Shown: positions 44,444 to 55,240 of the stretch, one piece after another
Numbering within the stretch: the stretch's first letter is position 1
How the letters are laid out: each line of letters starts with the position of its first letter
Origin: Beverwykella pulmonaria
Lineage: Eukaryota; Ascomycota; Dothideomycetes; Pleosporales; Melanommataceae
DNA length: 64,000 nt
Assembly: GCA_001599595.1 (NCBI GenBank)
Contig: BCHH01000017.1
Span: forward strand, 263,054-327,053
Direction: 5' to 3'
Position numbers and translations under genes: made by a program
Notes under the pieces: generated by a model
What the model was told of the DNA's origin: nothing
The model's database searches: none
The model's input: only the letters and a program-made list of their open reading frames with translations

Positions 44444-45982
44444 ATGAAGCTCTTACACACACCTTGGTTTCTTTCAGCAGCTCTGGTAAGTGCAATTCCT
44501 GCACCACTGGCTGATCTCATCGATGCTACAACTCCGGAGCCTTCTGGAGCCTCTGGTTTACTTAGGGGCTCAGAATCCTTACTCGGATACGCGCCTTCAA
44601 ATCTGGTACCGAAAGAACCTTCCACAGTGATTCCGCCCGATGAGTTTGAATTAGCACCTGGACAATCTGAAGACGCCAGCCTGGGTCTCTACCTCGATCT
44701 TACAAACGTGAAAAATCCACAAGCGATTAGAGGTGGATCGACGGGGCCGACTGATCCAGGTCCTAGGTAAGTAGGCTATTTACTCTGCTCAAATTCATCC
44801 ATGCATCATGAAGTAAAGCTCTTGCTGATATTGTGTTGTAGGACCGAGGCATACGACCGTCTCAACAGTGACTTGTATATTCCCCCAACCACTGATTCAG
44901 GAGACGTTTCTAACGCCAAATGGCCCTTTGGTCTTTCCCACAACCGACACGGCCTTGCAGGCGCTGGCTGGGCTCGCCAACAAAATGTCGATCAACTTCC
45001 CATCGCGAAAGCCATGGCCGGTGTGAACATGCGACTATCCCCCCACGCCTACCGCGAACTTCATTGGCACAAGGACGCAGAGTGGGCACTTATGTTGAAC
45101 GGAAGTGTCCGCATCCAAGCCGTAAATGAAGACGGTCAGACCTTCGTTGACGATGTAACAGCCGGAGACGTATGGTTCTTTCCACCAGGCATTCCACACT
45201 CTATCCAAGCCTTTGAGAATGGCTGTGAGTTCCTGCTCGTCTTCAACTCAGGCGATTTCAGTGAGGACAATACCTTTCTCCTCTCGGAGCTCATGGAACG
45301 TACTCCCGAGGTGGTCGTCGCAAAGAACTTCCGCACCTCAGTCGAAACTTTCAGCAAGCTTCCTAACGGCCAGTTATGGATATTCCCAGGAACTCCAGCG
45401 CCAAGTGATATCGCAGATCAAAACGTCACCGGTCCTGCCGGTGCTATACCGCAGAGTCTGTCGTATAGCTACCACTTCTCCAAACAGGAACCTTACAAAG
45501 TCCCAGGAGGCTCCATAAAAGTAATCGACCCGGCCACCTTCCCCATCGCAAACACGTTCTCTGCAGCCCTCATTACCGTGGAACCCGGTGCAATGCGCGA
45601 GATGCACTGGCACACCTCTTCTGATGAATGGACTTACTTCCTGCAAGGGAGTGCACGGTTAACGGTCTACCAAGCCCCAGCCTCCTCCCGCACCTTCGAC
45701 TTCTCTGCCGGCGATGTTGGATACGTGCCTGTACCCAATGCACATTATCTCGAGAACACGGGAAATGAGACATTGATATTTCTTGAGGTGTTGCAGGCAA
45801 AACAGTACAGCGATATTAGTGTGAATCAGTGGTTAGGGCTCACACCCAAGCAGATTGTGAAGGATCATTTAAATGTGGATGATGGTTTTGTAGGGTCTCT
45901 GCCGAAAGTTAAACCTTTTATTGCACCAGGGAATAAGGATATGACGACCACAAATTTTACGGAGAGCCATTTCAAAGGTTAG
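44444..45982 (+). CDS. secreted bicupin oxalate decarboxylase
   Basis: Manganese bicupin of 487 residues that converts oxalate to formate and CO2. Two exons (44444-44766, 44842-45982; 75-bp intron). The ATG at 44444 starts a signal peptide (KLLHTPWFLSAALVSAIPAP). Cupin 1 has metal ligands in HWHKDAEW (His 182, His 184, Glu 188) and GDVWFFPPGIPHS (His 227). Cupin 2 has HWHTSSDEW (His 363, His 365, Glu 370) and NAHYLEN (His 409). The lid next to cupin 1 reads SEDN (248-251), close to the SENS lid whose Glu distinguishes decarboxylase from oxidase activity in the bacterial enzyme. A secreted enzyme of this kind would remove the fungus's own or plant oxalate and raise pH. Confidence 0.95.
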
Positions 45983-46665
45983 AGGGAAGTTATCTGTGGA
46001 TGTGTACTAGTGCTTTCATATATCAGATTTTTACTGGACCACATTCGTGTGAACAGGAGCTACATGGTCAACTTGGGTTGAAATTTCGATGGCTGCAAAG
46101 GTATAAAAGCTTGCTTAATGAAACCAATGATAAAGGTTAGGGAGAGACTAGCTTGCTTTCGGTCAGGGATGTGAGAAAATCGTGGTATGGATCAGCCATA
46201 CCAAGGTCACTGTGGATATACTATTGATATTTGAAAAGATGAAAGACAATTCGTTAGCCTAAAAAGGTGGATAAAAAGAGTTGGATAACGTCAAAAAAAA
46301 TTAACTTCACACATCGTTATCGGGGAGATAGAAGTGTGAACAGAGTTGTTACATAGTAACGGAGTCGCATCTACAGTTGAGCCAAGCAAGAGCAAGCGAG
46401 CTCGAACTTCTTCGTGATTATTGAGACGCCCACATCTACATATATAAATGTGGTGAGTGGTGCAATGACTAAATATACGCACCCATATGGAGCTTACTAT
46501 AGTAAGTATTATTTATACGCTCCGAGTCTTATATATACGCTATATGGTTTAGGTTGGCTAGTCCTTCTTGGTGGACTGATGCCATCTCGCCATACACCCA
46601 TCACATAAATGAGTATTGTATCAATTCTAAGTATGTCTAACCAATTCACCACAATAGCAACTCTA
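45983..46665. other. convergent intergenic region
   Basis: Lies between the stop codons of the oxalate decarboxylase and the first O-methyltransferase. AT-rich; no gene recognised. Confidence 0.45.
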
Positions 46666-48058
46666 CTAAGAATTTGAGTTCTCCCATTTCACAATGATTA
46701 ACCCAAGATCGGCTCCCTCTGATTTCTTTATCTCGTGTATTCGAAACCTCGGATCAGCCATTTCAACTAAACCGTGCCAGTCTTTAACGCTCCGTTCTTT
46801 TCCATTTTGGATTGATTTCATGGCTAGATTCATCGCACTTTGTTCCAGAAATGTCAGGTATCTAAGAATTTTGCTAGGAGGGAGTAGTCATACCGTGGTA
46901 AGCGCTGTTTATACAACGACGTTGATCCTGTATACTCGGGAAGGAGAGTCTCATTCAACACTACCCAAGCGCCGTCCTTTAGTGCCGGAATGAGCGCTCG
47001 CAGGATTCGGACAGCATAGAGATCAGACCAATCGTGCAAGATCCACCTCAGGAAGTATACATCGGCGCCATGTATTGGCTGCTCGGTGAAGAAGTCATGC
47101 TCCATGAAGCGAATTCTACATTTGAGGTCTTGCTGTTCCGTTTGGATTCTTTTCCTTGCTTCAACGATAACCTTTGGAAGGTCTTGCACAACCACGGTGA
47201 TGTGGTCAAATGCCTCCGCAATACTAATACTCGCTTTCCCAAAGCTACCTCCTACATCGACGACTTGCGTCACGCTTCTCCAGTCAAAACCTTCGACGAT
47301 GAAGCCTGGATGTCGTTCGGGCCTCATGTCCCACCATTTCATTGCCATTGCGACGTCTTTCATCTTTCTCTCGTCTTCAGCGAGAACCTTGAAAATGGGG
47401 TGGTCCGTCTTCATCGCGATGTTGAACCCGGCTTCATTCGGCTCTTGTGATGTCGGCCATCGTTCCATAGCTTCGACCAACCCTGTTGATGCTTGAAGGA
47501 GAGGGCCAAGAGGGAAAGCTATCCAACCACATAACTCGGGGTTCTCAGCCAAGAGACGCGAAGATGCTGTATGGGCCACCACGCCGAGAGATGGCTCGTG
47601 GAAGATGCGGTAGGTCATGGCATGGCGAATAATGCTGGTGGTGTCTTGTACTGAGATGTTACATTTTTCTGCTATGCTGGAGAAGGTGGTAGTGGATGAT
47701 GGCGGAAAAGATGATGCAATGTTGAAGTGAACGATAGCTTGAAGGGATACCGTGGCGTTATGCTACAGCAGAGGTATTAGTACACGTATTTGAAATGGAC
47801 GATGGGCTGCAAGACATCATAACCGCCAAAACTCATAAGAGAGTTCTGAGGCCCTTGAACGAGCTGAGACAGCTCATCTGCGGCTTCTAGGAGCGCTTGT
47901 TGCGCTTTGTAGGTCTCCTTTGGAAGCTCTGCAGCGGCAGATACATCGAAAGAGAGCGGAGGTTGATTGTTGGCTTTGAGGAAGGCGTCGATGGACAGAG
48001 CGTTCACCTGAATTTGGTTGGCAAGGTCAACGATGCGACTTGGAACTTGGTGGTTCAT
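46666..48058 (-). CDS. SAM-dependent O-methyltransferase (candidate RiPP-cluster member)
   Basis: Class I O-methyltransferase of 428 residues, fungal family 2. Exons 47816-48058, 46915-47762 and 46666-46861. A helical dimerisation domain (IVDLANQIQVNALSIDAFLKAN at the start) precedes a winged-helix part (FSSIAEKCNISVQDT) and the SAM fold. Motif I is VVDVGGSFGKASISI and the loop with catalytic His is RWILHDWSD. The C-terminus ends DLGLIIVKWE. The first intron is inferred with a weak GTCTTG donor; the second (53 bp, donor GTATAA) restores the family alignment (MNLAM..IQNGKERSV.DW). It shares layout and N-terminal motif with the O-methyltransferase at 56390-57837, so the two flank the precursor and UstYa genes. 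The substrate could be the ripening peptide or a small phenol. Confidence 0.87.
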
Positions 48059-48763
48059 GTTTGCTTGTTTTTCGATTTCTTTGAACTGTTCCCAAGCAGC
48101 GTTGGGAGTTTGTGAGGCACTTTCACACTATCCATAGTACCATCTCTTACTTCCCCCGGCACGGCCCTGATGCTCGGCCTTCTTCCGCAAACGCCCTTGC
48201 GGAGACCACAGTACGAAAATGTTCGGATGCGTATTTGCTAGCAGCGACTAACTGACCGAAGGCTTCCCTACGGAGTGGCTGTAAATTCGCTTGTGTCAGT
48301 GCGCAGCTTATGTGGCGTTGTTATTGCCCCCGAAACCTGCGTGCTACATGCATATGTACCAACGCGGCGCTAAAGAAGTGCGTACCAGGGACACCCCGAA
48401 GCTTCCCCATCTTCAACAAGTAATACGCACAGACGCTCAGCGGTTACCCTTCACACCCACCTGCGACATTCTCCAAGTCCGATACTCCAATAAACCCACT
48501 CATGATAGTTGATTCCCGATGCACAATGGAGGAATCGGTGCTTATGATTCGCACCCTAATCTGAGGCCTTTTGTTCCGTAGTCTTGCGACCTTCGCAGAA
48601 TATACGGACATGGGCCCCGACCATACACCACGATACTTTAATTGCGAGCCGCTGCACTCTGTAATCTACAACCCCGTCGTAACAATATATTATCCCACTG
48701 CAAACCAGGTCGGTGGAATTCTGTATTTCAGTGTCTCACTCAGTTCAGCACTTGTCGATCATT
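48059..48763. other. divergent promoter region
   Basis: About 700 bp between the starts of the O-methyltransferase and rhodopsin-domain genes. No coding signal; could coordinate the two genes. Confidence 0.4.
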
Positions 48764-49913
48764 ATGCCAGCTCCACCATCTGGATCTCCACCATCTGGAC
48801 CACCACCTGGGATACCACCAGCATTCCTGAACCGACCAATAGATGGTGATGTCACGCAGGGTCCAGCCTTGCTAGCGGTTACGTGGACATTTGCTGCCAT
48901 TTCAGTCGCAGTTTTTTCTTTGAGAGTTTACTCTCGTCAAGTACTTACCCGGAACCTGGGAGTCGAGGATGCTATCATGGTCGTTGCTTTGGTGGGTTCC
49001 ATCTTCGTTGAATTTTCTTAAGTCTCGGCTCACAAAATAATCCAGCTCCTCATCTTCGTTGAAAGTTCCTTGGTAACAAAAGCGGTCGAGCATGGCATCG
49101 GACGCCACATGTTCTTTGTCGGTCCTATTGAATTCCCAGAGGCCCTGAAATGGCAAATTATTGCAGAGCCCTTCGCCATCATGGGGGCTTGTGTGCCGAA
49201 GCTTGTTGTTACCATGCTCCTCCTGAAGATTCTCGTTCCAGGCAGATTGGTCGCGGCTTTCTTTTGGACAATGAACGCAATACTATTCTCAATCTCGCTC
49301 GCGACAAGCGTAGTCGTGATCGTGCAGTGTACACCTGCTTCGGCGCAATGGACACGCATGGGGACGTGCTGGGATCCAAGCATTTCTACCAATGTTGGAC
49401 TTGCACAGGGATCCTTTGCCGCGTTTGCAGATTTTGCGCTTGCGCTCTTCCCCCTCACTGCTATCTGGAGTTTGCAGATGAGCTTTAGCAACAAGTTGGG
49501 GGTCTCATTTCTCATGGGCATGGGGCTTTTGTGAGTGCTCTACTTCCTCATGCGAGAGCAGAATCTAACTAATAGCGTGCAGCTCTGGTGTTGGTGCCAT
49601 AGTTAAAACTACCAAGTTGACCAAGTTGACCACCAAAGACGATATTACTTGGGAACTGTGGTCTCTCGTTCTTTGGGTCATGCTCGAATTGAATATCGTA
49701 TTCATCTGCGCATGTGTCCCCGCCATCCGCCCGCTTTGGACCAAGTACTCTCCAAAGATATACAGCACCAAGGGCAGCGGCGGCACGCCATACGCGTACG
49801 GGAGTTCGAAGAAAAGCTCATATGTTCTCCGCTCGAAAGGCAAAAAGTTTAGTGCTGAGAAGGATACTGATGCGACAAGCCGGAGCAGTGAGACACAGCT
49901 TACCGAGCCGTGA
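48764..49913 (+). CDS. rhodopsin-domain (PTH11-like) membrane protein inside the candidate RiPP cluster
   Basis: Seven-helix membrane protein of 347 residues in three exons (48764-48991, 49046-49530, 49583-49913; introns 54 and 52 bp). It opens with a Pro/Ser/Gly repeat (PAPPSGSPPSGPPPGIPP) and then has helices including LLAVTWTFAAISVAVFSL, ACVPKLVVTMLLLKIL, ILFSISLATSVVVIVQCTP, SFAAFADFALALFPLTAIW and LWSLVLWVMLELNIVFICACVPAI. The R.YSRQVLTRNLGVEDA link between helices 1 and 2 and CTPASAQW are family marks. The tail is Ser/Lys-rich. Members of this family are common in fungal secondary-metabolite clusters, with unknown function. Whether this one belongs to the peptide cluster is inferred from position. 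Confidence 0.88.
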
Positions 49914-52179
49914 AATGTTGCTGTACAAGTTATTTGCGATTTATTATGTTGAGATACCCTTCTGTTAGTATCTCAATTTTGGTTTCATAGTTGGTTGTCC
50001 AACATTTGGTCATGTAGAGACTTAAAGTATATTATTTTCATGCCTTTCATGTAGAAACCTTATCTTGTCTGAATATGTTTGCATGAAAATTCTAAACTTA
50101 ATAATAACTGCAAAGCATCTTAATAAAATGATTATGTGTGATGAGATAGTGCGGTTCTATCCAACACAGCACTGGTTGAAGCGCTGTGTTCCGTAGAGAA
50201 TTGGTCTGCCTGTATATTCGTAGCAAATGCAGCGCCCTCTATCGTCTGCCTTACGCAGCATTCATACCATAAAGTAACTTAAGGGATTAAAGGCAAATTT
50301 CTGTAGACGAATCTCCAACACATGACCGAGCAATTGTATGCTTGGCTCTTATCTTTCCACTGTCTCGTAAGCCTAATGACAGGATGCCCGGTAGAAACAG
50401 GTAAACGACAATTCCTCCACATGGCTCATACTATAGAATACATTTGGGATATCGGAAACGGCAGATGTCATGAAAATCCACGGACTTTGCCTGCGGTAGG
50501 AAGACGCCATACGAGGAGGAACTCGCAGTGAGACAGACCATTAGTCACCGAGTCTCGCTCAAGAAGTTCGGGACGCTCGCGACGCTCCTCTCATGCACCC
50601 TGTGAGATGCATGAGCTAGGAATAGCTACTCGCGAAGGACACTTTTGCCAATAAAAAGAATGTGACTCGGGGTTGAACTGGCATCTCTTTGCAAACTCCG
50701 CATGAGTTTGTGCGTTGCCGTGATATAATTCCAAAATCAAAAGCACCCAGCCTAGAGATCCGAACTCCGTCCTGCCAAAAATGTTTCTAATTGCAAAGTT
50801 CAAATAGAAATCCTTCGAGAAAGGTGCTATTCTCTTAGCCGCTTCAACGGGTTGGAGCTCAAAGAAGCTAGCTTGGTGGAACAATAACCGATGTCAGACA
50901 ATGCTACCGAGCCGCAGGATGCAAAGGAACCCAAACTTCAGCCAGAGGTGCATATTCACGTGGGCGGAGAAACAACCATGCAAGTTATATTAAACCCAGA
51001 CAGGGTTCATAAAAGAGACCTAAAACCCGAGCATGACACGGGCCTCGGGTTCCGCGCAATGGTGGCGGGAATTCGGGAAGACATGGATCATTCGCATCAA
51101 TCCTGGACCAATGCGCGAACAGTTGCACAAATCACATCCGATATCGATATGCACATGAGTATTGGCTAGCCGCGGCTTGGAGACACCAATTATACCACAA
51201 CAAAGTCAATCAAGGAGGTCAGAAATCGACATGATTATTTAGACCAGCAAACAGTTCTAGAAATCTGATTGGACCCAACCCAGTTGTGCTACCAAAATGT
51301 CACTTCCCACCTGCATTGGTTTCCTTGCAATGCGTTGACATGATTTTGAATGAGTTGAAAGTAGGTTGGAAACAAAATCATGGGCATGAGGTGTAAGAAA
51401 ACTCAAAAACAAGAATCTAAAGGGCATCTAAGCTTAATGGGATCTCAAATGCGAATAACCGAGTTAAAAGCTACAGGGTAAGGAGAATAAAACTTTGTCT
51501 CGAGTCCGCTCGGTCTACAGCGTAAAAGCAGGGTATCTTGACCTAGCAGGATTTCTTGACCGGAAACAGTCGTTACGTGAGACAGGAAGAGGGCGAGAGT
51601 TATACCTTGTGGCTTAGACGATCTCAGATCACTGTTATGCTAGATTTGATACACATCACTCAGAGTTTATCCTCCACTATTTCCCATTTTCTGCAATAAA
51701 ATACCTGATCCAGTCAATATTTTCCAAACTTCAATATATATCCCCAATAAAACCGATAAATCGAGTCAGACCAAATTGAGGTGATAAACAAGGATTAACC
51801 AACAATTCCCGATATACCGTACACCCCCTCCCATGAACGAGTGGGCAGCGTGAGCCACCGCACAGACAGAATTTGTATGGCAAAAGGTCGACTTGAATGG
51901 AAATGCACGGACGCACGCTACCAACCCGCCAATGAGAGGGGAGTGTATAACACTCGACTTCCGATCGCGTGACATCCAAGCGAATCCCTTAATCCAGGAT
52001 ATGGGCCTTATTCCTACCGGATCTTCTAGAAAGCAACTCGGGTAATACGTTGGGGCCCTAGCTCGTTGACAGACGTAGGGTTTTTTTGAAGACACATCAT
52101 TTTCCCCAGCCTCTTGTCATCATTTTATCTCTTGGTTGAATTCGTTTGCCATTCATCTTCCAGTTTCGTATCACGAACC
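49914..52179. other. intergenic region with one possible small gene
   Basis: About 2.3 kb. The open frame 50891-51169 is listed separately. The rest is AT-rich in part (49920-50160) and shows no convincing gene; a minus-strand frame at 50591-50884 lacks motifs. Confidence 0.4.
50891..51169 (+). CDS. small hypothetical protein (tentative)
   Basis: ATG-initiated frame of 92 residues with an even polar composition (EPKLQPEVHIHVGGETTMQV, DTGLGFRAMVAGIREDMDH). No signal peptide, helix or known motif; family not recognised. It lies in the gap between the rhodopsin-domain gene and the first UstYa gene. It could be a real small protein, but no splice or conservation evidence is available. Confidence 0.35.
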   Translation: MSDNATEPQDAKEPKLQPEVHIHVGGETTMQVILNPDRVHKRDLKPEHDTGLGFRAMVAGIREDMDHSHQSWTNARTVAQITSDIDMHMSIG

Positions 52180-52979
52180 ATGGAGTCCTCCAAAACAAAC
52201 CTTCAAAAATATCATCTTCTTCAAGATGAAGACTCGAGCGATGACAGGTCCGAAAAGATGCATCCCATTCTCGAATTTAGACGACCATGGCTCAGTATTT
52301 TATACGTAGTGTGCGCCATTTCTGGATTAATTCTTCTGGGCGGTGTAGCTGGATACAGTCTTGGGAGAGTATCGGCCAGAGAGAGTTCGGCATCACCAGT
52401 AAAATGTAGGGCTTTTGGAATATTAAATGGCAAGGCATCATTAACATCGCTTAGATGAGATGGTCACTACATCCTTCACATACAATCGGACATTCGCAGA
52501 AGCGCCTACACCCGAAAACGATGCGTTGTGGGAGGATCTTATTCCGCCACATGGCGGATTCTTTCACGATCGGGCTATAACAAAATATGGGGCATCGCTA
52601 GCAGCCTATCACCAGCTTCACTGTCTCGTAAGACGATTCCCTCGTGTTCCCTACAGTCACTATCTAACAACCATATTAGAACGGAATTCGTCACGGATAT
52701 TGGATCCTCCATGATGCGGTAGTCTCTGGAAAAAATGTTACCTTTGAAGAACTTCCGGATTACAGTCAGCCGTGGCACACACGCCATTGCATTGATTTCT
52801 TGCGGCAGATGTTAATGTGCAATGCGGACGTCACCATTGAACACACGATACCAGAGCTGGGCGGAATCAAGGGATTCGAAGTACAGCATCAGTGTAAACG
52901 CTGGGATGATATTATTCAGTGGACAATTGATAGACAAGAAGCGGGAAAGAAGCAAGCAGTACCGAATTCCGTGTCATAA
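52180..52979 (+). CDS. UstYa-family (DUF3328) oxidase 1
   Basis: UstYa-type protein of 232 residues, three exons (52180-52405, 52455-52627, 52680-52979; introns 49 and 52 bp). UstYa proteins are copper-dependent oxidases that build the macrocyclic ether links of fungal RiPPs such as ustiloxin. An N-terminal cytosolic part is followed by one membrane helix (about 40-62, WLSILYVVCAISGLILLGG). The luminal domain has TFTYN-type start (TSFTYNRTFAEAPTPE), W..LIP..GGF, and both hallmark motifs: HQLHC (128-132) and HTRHC (166-170). CNAD and HQCKRWDDI near the end are also typical. It lies tail to tail with the second UstYa gene, 259 bp apart, and about 1.8 kb from the repeat precursor. Confidence 0.93.
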
Positions 52980-53238
52980 TGGTAGATAGATTTAGAGACC
53001 AGGCGATATTTGCTGTCGTTCTAAGTAAACTGGCTGTCTTCATTGTGACAGCAAAGGTATACCCGAATTGTTGCCTTCAGAATTCCTATATACGGTTGAA
53101 TAAAATAAATATTCTGTTCGATGTATACATATGGAATGCACAGAGTAACTCCTTGGTAAAATGCAATAGCATTCGATTATTCAATTTGAGGAAGCCACTA
53201 GGTTGGCTTAACCAAAACAATACGCATTACTATGAAGA

Positions 53239-54199
53239 CTATGAGAGTGGATTCACCATACCGTCTATTTCCTCGAAGGGAATCACTCGTGGTACAATAG
53301 ATTCCATAAATACTTCCCAATCCACACAAGTCCGTTCGAATCTTGCTATGTCTAGGGTTGGTCTCGGTGCTCCAGGTGTCCAGGTGAAAGTAGTCAACGA
53401 TGTATCCGGATTGCACATTACCGACTGTCGCAATAACTCGACGCAATGATCTAGAGTATGTAAGCCTTTGAATAAAGCCTACAGATGATCTAGCAGAAAT
53501 GATCTACTTACTCATATGAACTTCTAGCTCTTCTGACTCTGTGTCAGTCATATTTGAGAAATACTCGTCTCGGTAATTCAATCGTCGAAGCTTTTTCTAT
53601 GAGCGTGGGTCAGTACTTGTAAGTTAATGCATGGTGTCAAAATTAGAGCACGTACAAGACAGTGTAATTGATGAAAGACACCTATCCAAGCCATGTGACC
53701 GCCCTGCGGTAAAGCTACCGACTCATGGTGATTTCCATTGCGATTCAATTCGGCTTGCGAGACCCGAACACTGATGTTCGCAAGCAATTCGCTCCAAGCT
53801 TCATCGGCCTGTGTTGAAGAGCCACCTACGAACGGGCTTTGGCCGATCGGGATGTTCTCGGTAGTTCTAGTACGTATTGTAAGGTTCGATAATGCTATGA
53901 AGTCTCAGAAGTTTACACGATATACTCAAGTTCTAGCTAAACATACCGTTCGATAGTAAAAGCGGCTTCGATGAACACATTTGAAATTGATGGAGAAGAA
54001 CAAAGGCGATGGTATATGAGAATATGAGAGCGGCGTGAAGTAAGCATCCGCGACGAGTGAAATTTCTCACTCTTCGGTCGAAATCTTGTTCGTGTTGTGT
54101 GTGTGAACATTTGTGATCGCTATGACCATGCTCGATGAGGTTTTGAGTTTCTTGAATTTCAACGCTGTGTTTCTCCATTTTTGGGTTCAATTTTGGCAT
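53239..54199 (-). CDS. UstYa-family (DUF3328) oxidase 2
   Basis: Second UstYa-type protein, 262 residues, four exons (53947-54199, 53656-53894, 53512-53596, 53239-53450; introns 52, 59 and 61 bp). A His-rich cytosolic N-terminus (EHGHSDHKCSHTQHEQ) precedes a helix (about 51-70, GCLLHAALIFSYTIAFVLLH). The luminal domain contains DEAWSELL, GGHMAWIGVFHQLHCL (HQLHC at 159-163), NYRDEYF and HMNHC (191-195) followed by VELLRQSVMCNPD and TFTW. Both HxxHC motifs are intact, so it should be active. It starts head to head with the repeat precursor, sharing 554 bp. Dikaritin clusters usually need one or more UstYa partners, and the two here differ greatly in sequence, so each may act at a different site or as a pair. 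Confidence 0.93.
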
Positions 54200-54753
54200 T
54201 CAAGAAAGAAAATGAAAAGTATCTATTGAATTGAATATGGAGTAGGTGGGCAAAAGTTAGACCCTGAAAACGCCAAACGATACTCTAAGCCTCACTGAGC
54301 GCACCCTCCATTTGGGGAAGCACGAAACGTGACGCTCGTTTGTAAAAGCTTAGAAATTGAGCTAACACCCCGTAAATCGTTAAATCCCGAAGCAATCATC
54401 CACAGTTACTAAATTCTTACACAATGTTGGGGCTGACCACTTCCTTGTAAGTCGGAATCCGAGAAAGTGATACTTGCTTCTTAGCGTGCCTCGGTGAGTG
54501 CCCAGGTAGACCTTCTTGTGGTTTAGCATGATGAAGAGCCTTGGAAGTCCGGTCGTTGGGCCCGAAATCCTTAGAACCTTTGTTCTGGCTTCCAGGTTAC
54601 CGGGATGAGACATATATGCAGTACTTCTCAACACATTGAAGCTATCTCTGTCAATCTCATCGAAGACGGCCAACTCAAACACCGACAATTCTAAAGTTGA
54701 TCAAAATACAATCAATTCATCTCTTGATAAAGAACTTCATATACTGAGCGGCA
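54200..54753. promoter_or_regulatory. shared divergent promoter of UstYa oxidase 2 and the precursor
   Basis: The 554 bp between the two start codons should drive both genes. A minus-strand open frame (54380-54688) begins at a non-ATG codon and is not supported. No specific factor site was identified. Confidence 0.5.
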
Positions 54754-55240
54754 ATGCATTCCTCCATCATCCTTGTAGCACTTTTCAGTGCCTTTGTTAT
54801 GGCCAGGCCTCTTGCTGGTAAATGTCCCACGTTAATATAACCACATCACACCCCAATATTAACCCCTCATAGAAAGCCCTTTCACTCTAGTTTCACGTGG
54901 CTCTGTCGATCGTGATGAAGACATTGTCTATCCAGACACTGGCTTATACGCCGAGAATGGCAAACGATCCACGACCGACCGAGACGAGGACATTGTATAC
55001 CCAGACACGGGTCTCTATGCTGAGAATGGAAAAAGATCAGCTCCCGACCGAGACGAAGACATTGTCTATCCAGACACGGGTCTCTATGCTGAGAATGGGA
55101 AAAGATCAACTGTCGACCGCGATGAGGATATTGTTTATCCTGATACCGGTCTATACGCTGAAAATGGGAAGCGTTCGACTGTTGACCGAGATGAGGATAT
55201 AGTGTATCCCGACACTGGTCTCTATGCTGAGCAAGGTTAG
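54754..55240 (+). CDS. Kex2-processed repeat precursor of a candidate UstYa-type RiPP
   Basis: Precursor of 143 residues, two exons (54754-54817, 54873-55240; 55-bp intron). A signal peptide (SSIILVALFSAFVMARPLA) sends it to the secretory path. After about ten more residues come five repeats of 23 residues (the last 21). Each unit has a variable dipeptide, an acidic stretch DRDEDI, then VYPDTGLYAENG; the first four end in KR, the Kex2 site, and the fifth ends EQG before the stop. This is the architecture of ustiloxin- and asperipin-type precursors. Two Tyr per unit (VYP and LYA) offer phenol oxygens for UstYa crosslinking. The head-to-head UstYa gene and a second one nearby support the call. 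The exact core is not known; the segment around YPDTGLY is the best candidate. The product could be bioactive; no activity is shown. Confidence 0.9.
54899..55237 (+). repeat. five-unit 69-bp in-frame tandem repeat
   Basis: Units: 54899-54967, 54968-55036, 55037-55105, 55106-55174 and 55175-55237 (63 bp). At the protein level the units differ only in the first two or three residues, plus one Asn-to-Gln and the missing KR in the last. At the DNA level units 1 and 4 differ by a silent change in 15 of the 20 shared codons. Confidence 0.95.

Noticed and set aside
50640..50720. Possible tRNA suggested by a GTTCAACCCC-like stretch on the minus strand
   Set aside because: No acceptor stem or matching D-arm could be formed by eye.
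52979..53449. Long plus-strand frame downstream of UstYa oxidase 1
   Set aside because: It overlaps the spliced last exon of UstYa oxidase 2 on the other strand, and its content has no motif.
54380..54688. Minus-strand open frame of about 100 codons in the precursor/UstYa promoter
   Set aside because: It begins at a non-ATG codon, lies wholly within the shared promoter, and has no motif or splice partner.
54882..55109. Minus-strand repeat frame with a SHSQHRDPCL-like pattern
   Set aside because: It is the mirror reading of the precursor repeats; the plus-strand frame has a signal peptide, intron and KR sites.
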